The position numbers and the translations under genes are program-made. A stretch of 64,000 bases of DNA from Cereibacter_A azotoformans (GTDB lineage: Bacteria; Pseudomonadota; Alphaproteobacteria; Rhodobacterales; Rhodobacteraceae): the NCBI RefSeq assembly GCF_003050905.1, contig NZ_QAOT01000010.1. One strand, given 5' to 3'. Each line of letters starts with the position of its first letter. The stretch's first letter is position 1. The notes beneath the pieces are model-generated. The model worked only from the letters and a program-made list of their open reading frames with translations. It had not been told where the DNA came from and ran no database searches. Shown piece by piece: positions 60,675 through 64,000 of this stretch.

Positions 60675-61964
60675 TCACGCTCCCGTCACCCGCCAGATCA
60701 CGTCGCCCACATCGTCCGCGAGCAGGAGGGACCGGCCGTCCGGGCCCACCACGACGCCAACGGGGCGGCCATAGGCGAGCTTTTCGTCAGGCGAGAGGAA
60801 GCCCGTGAGGATGTCGCGGGGCGGACCCGAGGGGCGGCCATTCGCGAAGGGCACGAATATCAGCCGATAGCCGCTCAGCTTCGAGCGGTTCCACGAGCCG
60901 TGCTGGCCGATGGCCATCCCGCCCGGAAAGCCGGGGAGCGTCCCGGGCGGCACCCAGCACAGGCCGAGCGAGGCCGTGTGCCCGCCGAGCGCATAGTCGG
61001 GCGTGATCGCGCGCGCCACCATCGCCGGATCCTGGGGCACGCGATCGTCCACGATGCGGTTCCAGTAGCAGTAGGGCCAGCCATAGAAGCCCCCTTCCTC
61101 GACCGAGGTCAGATAGTCGGGGGGTGTCTCGTCGCCCAGCCCGTCGCGCTCGTTCACCACGGTCCAGAGGACGCGGGTTGCGGGCTCCCACGCGAGCCCC
61201 ACCGGGTTGCGCAGGCCCGAGGCGTAGATGCGCGACGAGCCCGACACCAGGTCAAGCTCCCAGATCGCGGCGCGGCCCTCTTCGGCCTCCATCCCGTCGT
61301 CACCGATGTTGCTGAGCGATCCCACGCCCGCATAGATCCGGCGGCCGTCGGGCGAGACGATCAGGCTGCGCGTCCAGTGCCCGCCGGGCTTGAAGGTCAC
61401 GAGCTTGCGGCCCTCGCCCTCGAGGCGCGTCGCGCCCTCGCTGTAGGGGAAGGCCACGATCCCGTCGGTGTTGCCGACATAGAAGGTGTCGCCGACCAGC
61501 GCCATGCCGAAGGGCTGGCTCTGGCCCGCAAGGAAGGTCTCGCGCTGTGTGGCCTCGCCGCTCTGCCCGCCGTCGCGCAGGAGCGTGATGCGGTTCGGGC
61601 TGTCGCCGAGGGCGCGCGCCCGCCGCATGGTGGCCTGTGCCGCCCGATCCAGCAGGCTCTTGGGGGGCGTCGGGATCTGGCGCGCTTCGGCCACGAGAAC
61701 GTCCCCGTTGGGCAGGACCTCGATCCAGCGGGGATGCTCGAGCCCCGTGGCAAAGGCGTTGACCTTCAGCCCGGGCGCCGGCGTGGGCAGGTGCCCCGGC
61801 GCCCAGCCGTGCGCAGCGGGCATCTTGAGCGTCATGATCCCCTGCTTCCGGGCCTCGGGGATAGCGGGGCTTGCCCCCACCGCCTGGGTGCCCGGCGAGC
61901 CGATCCGCCTCATCAGGACCATCGTGTTGCCGACGATGGAGGTCGCACGCGCCAGAAAATCCAT
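60675..61964 (-). CDS. PQQ-dependent sugar dehydrogenase-like (sorbosone dehydrogenase family)
   Basis: A 429-residue six-bladed beta-propeller of the GSDH family, with FATGLEHPRWIEVLPNGDVL, GDTFYVGNTDGIVAFPY, YASGLRNPVGLAWEP and GFYGWPYCYW. No clear signal peptide is seen, although the family is normally periplasmic; the first 45 residues are unusual. GAGGA lies six bases before the ATG. Cofactor and substrate are inferred from family only. Confidence 0.83.
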   Translation of the reverse strand: MDFLARATSIVGNTMVLMRRIGSPGTQAVGASPAIPEARKQGIMTLKMPAAHGWAPGHLPTPAPGLKVNAFATGLEHPRWIEVLPNGDVLVAEARQIPTPPKSLLDRAAQATMRRARALGDSPNRITLLRDGGQSGEATQRETFLAGQSQPFGMALVGDTFYVGNTDGIVAFPYSEGATRLEGEGRKLVTFKPGGHWTRSLIVSPDGRRIYAGVGSLSNIGDDGMEAEEGRAAIWELDLVSGSSRIYASGLRNPVGLAWEPATRVLWTVVNERDGLGDETPPDYLTSVEEGGFYGWPYCYWNRIVDDRVPQDPAMVARAITPDYALGGHTASLGLCWVPPGTLPGFPGGMAIGQHGSWNRSKLSGYRLIFVPFANGRPSGPPRDILTGFLSPDEKLAYGRPVGVVVGPDGRSLLLADDVGDVIWRVTGA

Positions 61965-62132
61965 GTCATGTCCTCGAGCTTTGGCCGAAAGGCTAGCACC
62001 GCCCGCCCCTTGGTCAATCCGAGAAGTTGCGCGTGATTGGCCGTCCGCCGCTGCGTCACCCGCCGGGCCGTGTGGACGGAGACCCACGTCGGAAGGGGGC
62101 GGACGAGCCGCGGTGTCCGCCCGTGGCGCAGG

Positions 62133-62146
62133 CTGATCCAGATCAA
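62133..62146 (+). promoter_or_regulatory. FNR/FnrL-like box
   Basis: CTGAT-CCAG-ATCAA differs from the FNR consensus TTGAT-N4-ATCAA by one base. It lies 53 bases before the YeeE/YedE ATG, a place from which an activator could act. No other box this close was found in the window. Confidence 0.5.
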
Positions 62147-62199
62147 CAAGGGCTGCGGACGGTGTGATGTAGCATCGCGCATCAACCGGGGAGGGTGCC

Positions 62200-63261
62200 A
62201 TGGATGTCGTGCCGCTCGTGGATCTCGTGGGAGAGGCGCGGACATCGGCCCTTTTTGGCTTGCTCACCGGGCTCGTTTTCGGAATCTCCGCGCAGCGGTC
62301 GGCCTTCTGCCTGCGGGCGGCCACGGTCGAGTTTGCCCGCGGCCAGTTCGGGCAGCGGATGGCGGTCTGGCTGCTGACCTTCTCGACGGCGCTGGTCTGG
62401 GTGCAGGCGGCCGAGGCCCTGGGCTTCTTCCGGGCGGACGAGGCGCGGATGATGGCCGTCACCGGATCCTGGTCGGGGGCGATCCTCGGGGGCTTTCTCT
62501 TCGGCGCCGGCATGGTCCTGGCCCGCGGTTGCTCGGGGCGGCTTCTGGTGCTGGCGGCGACGGGGAACCTGCGCTCGGTGGTGGCCGGTCTGATATTCGC
62601 CGTAGTGGCGCAGATGTCGCTGCACGGCTGGCTCGCGCCCTTGCGCGACTGGCTTGCGCGGCTGTGGGTGACGCCGGCGGGGCGGAACGTGGATCTGCTC
62701 GATTTGCTGGGCATGCCCCGCGCGACGGGCCTTGTGCTGGGGCTTGCGCTCGCGGTCTTTGCGCTCTGGCTTGCCCGCAGGAACAGGATCGGTGTCTCGA
62801 CCCTCGTCTTCGCCTCGGGCGTGGGCTTCGCCGCAGCCCTCGGCTGGGTGCTGACCTACAGCCTCGCGCAGGTCAGCTTCGAACCCGTGGCGGTCACCTC
62901 GGCGACCTTCAGTGGGCCCTCGGCGAACACGCTCATGTTCTTTCTGGTGCCGGAGCCGGAGTTCGGCTTCGACGTGGGGCTTGTGCCGGGCGTGTTCCTG
63001 GGTGCGCTGATCGCCGCCGGTTTCGCGCGGGAACTGAAGTTCCAGGGTTTCGACGGTGCGCCGGCCATGCGGCGGGCGATGATCGGCGCCGTCCTGATGG
63101 GCTTCGGCGCGATGCTCGCGGGTGGCTGCGCGATCGGGGCGGGTGTGTCGGGAACCTCGATCTTCGTGGCGACGGCCTGGCTCGCACTTCTCTGCATGTG
63201 GATCGGCGCCGTTCTGACCGATCTGGTTGTCGATCAGGCGGCGCGTCCCGCCCTTGCCTAG
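62200..63261 (+). CDS. YeeE/YedE family sulfur-compound transporter
   Basis: A 353-residue membrane protein with about ten helices and the two inverted-repeat hallmarks: AQRSAFCLRAATVEFARG with GCSGRLL, and GGCAIGAGVSGTS near the end. The conserved cysteines of these loops carry thiosulfate in YeeE. GGGGAGGGTGCC precedes the ATG. It has an FNR-like box upstream, so it may be induced at low oxygen. The exact substrate is unknown. Confidence 0.87.
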   Translation: MDVVPLVDLVGEARTSALFGLLTGLVFGISAQRSAFCLRAATVEFARGQFGQRMAVWLLTFSTALVWVQAAEALGFFRADEARMMAVTGSWSGAILGGFLFGAGMVLARGCSGRLLVLAATGNLRSVVAGLIFAVVAQMSLHGWLAPLRDWLARLWVTPAGRNVDLLDLLGMPRATGLVLGLALAVFALWLARRNRIGVSTLVFASGVGFAAALGWVLTYSLAQVSFEPVAVTSATFSGPSANTLMFFLVPEPEFGFDVGLVPGVFLGALIAAGFARELKFQGFDGAPAMRRAMIGAVLMGFGAMLAGGCAIGAGVSGTSIFVATAWLALLCMWIGAVLTDLVVDQAARPALA

Positions 63262-64000
63262 CCCGGCAGGTAGCGGTAGCCCTTGGCCGCCCGCTCGACC
63301 CGGCCGATCCCCCCCTCGGGCAGATGGAAGCCGACGAGGATCAGGCCATCCGCCGACAGCTGATCGAGAAGGCCCACGCGCGTTTCGGCCGCCAGCTCGG
63401 CATCCTGATCCGAGGGCGAGGGCCAGTCCGGCCGCTCGAAATTGACATGGGGGTTCGTCACCGCGTCGCCCAGGATCATCATGGGGTCCGCCGCATCGAT
63501 CAGGAAGGCCATGTGTCCGGGCGTGTGGCCGGGGGTGAGACGGGCCGTGACGCCCGGCAACACCGCCTCGCCGTCCTCGAACAGCGAGATCCGGTCGGCG
63601 ATGGCCCCAAGCCGCCGCCGCGCGCCCGCGGCAAAGCTCTGCCGCGCCTCGCCGATCGTCGAGGCCGTGTCGGGGTCCATCCAGTAGTCGAACTCGGCCC
63701 GCCCCATCATGTGCCGGGCGTTGGCGAAGAGCGGCTCGTCGAACTCATCCAGCAGCCCCCAAAGATGATCCGGGTGGCCGTGGGTAAAGAGGACATGGGT
63801 GACCTCCTCGGGTGACAGATCGAGCGCGTCCAGCGCCTCGGACAGCCGGCCCGCCGTCGGCATGAAATCCGCGCCCGCACCCACGTCGAACAGGATGGTG
63901 CGGCTGCCGTCGCGCAGGAGGGTCACGTTGCACGGCGGCTCGAGCGCGCCGCCCGCGATGCCGTGACGGGCGAGGATCGGCGCCAGCTCCGTCTCGGGCA
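63258..64000 (-). CDS. Metallo-beta-lactamase-fold hydrolase (N-terminus beyond window)
   Basis: At least 247 residues continue to the window edge; the frame is open beyond a GTG at 63926 to position 64000. The zinc motif THGHPDHLWG (HxHxDH), the GHTPGH motif and the Asp in LGDAVTN are present. It overlaps the YeeE/YedE gene tail by 4 bases in convergent orientation. A quorum-quenching or glyoxalase-like subgroup cannot be decided from the fragment. Confidence 0.85.
   Translation of the reverse strand, partial: PETELAPILARHGIAGGALEPPCNVTLLRDGSRTILFDVGAGADFMPTAGRLSEALDALDLSPEEVTHVLFTHGHPDHLWGLLDEFDEPLFANARHMMGRAEFDYWMDPDTASTIGEARQSFAAGARRRLGAIADRISLFEDGEAVLPGVTARLTPGHTPGHMAFLIDAADPMMILGDAVTNPHVNFERPDWPSPSDQDAELAAETRVGLLDQLSADGLILVGFHLPEGGIGRVERAAKGYRYLPG

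Noticed and set aside
1..64000. CRISPR array, rRNA genes or prophage structural genes
   Set aside because: No regularly spaced repeats, no rRNA-like segment and no phage morphogenesis proteins were seen; the only recombinase lies at the tRNA-Met boundary.

Overview
The window comes from a high-GC alphaproteobacterium of the Rhodobacterales, most like Rhodobacter/Cereibacter. The evidence is the housekeeping order aroA-cmk-rpsA-ihfB-lapA-trpF-trpB, a Rhodobacterales-type SAM/SAH riboswitch before metK, split feoA genes with feoBC, and a BciA-like 8-vinyl reductase, which suggests a bacteriochlorophyll-making phototroph. All functional calls come from reading motifs and gene order; no database search was run.

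Layout. Positions 1-4670 are the decayed end of an integrated element: the start of an IS1182-type transposase, a GNAT acetyltransferase, an N-terminally truncated IS1634/IS4-type transposase joined directly to a beheaded parB-like gene with an internal stop, and a large serine recombinase whose last codons run antisense into a tRNA-Met(CAU) gene. The tRNA marks the probable island boundary. From 5.2 to 10.7 kb lie ferrous iron uptake (feoA-feoA-feoB-feoC) and a convergent cytochrome bd/CIO-type quinol oxidase. From 10.9 to 17.9 kb lie a Tat-exported cyclase, an AhpD-like protein, a quinone oxidoreductase, an SH3/DUF1236-type protein and a MacAB-like exporter split into three genes. From 18.1 to 22.9 kb is a TRAP transporter operon with an amidase and two tiny ORFs.

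From 23 to 38.7 kb is the conserved core: miaB, phoH, ybeY, corC, lnt, metK, trmB, aroA, cmk, rpsA, ihfB, lapA, trpF, a GNAT gene and trpB. From 38.8 to 42.9 kb are DUF2237, a urate-hydroxylase-like PuuD with a cytochrome c tail, DUF2934 and a chemotaxis receptor.

The accessory part from 43.4 to 50 kb holds a compact four-gene cassette (hexapeptide acyltransferase, acyl carrier protein, ketoreductase-like SDR, adenylate-forming ligase) that looks like a dedicated acyl-activation, reduction and transfer module. An MFS carrier follows, then a two-gene membrane/ClpP-like unit of unknown role. From 49.9 to 58.2 kb is a catabolic locus: a GntR regulator and an SDR diverge from an ABC transporter whose LivM, LivG and LivF parts are fused in one 834-residue protein, followed by a hydroxyacyl dehydrogenase and a beta-keto acid cleavage enzyme. 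This suggests uptake and cleavage of a beta-hydroxy acid such as a carnitine analogue. The window ends with glycerate 2-kinase, BciA, a PQQ-type sugar dehydrogenase, a YeeE/YedE sulfur transporter behind an FNR-like box, and a partial metallo-beta-lactamase-fold hydrolase.

Most operons end in clear GC-rich stem-loops, and both solute-transport operons carry such hairpins between the binding-protein gene and the membrane genes.
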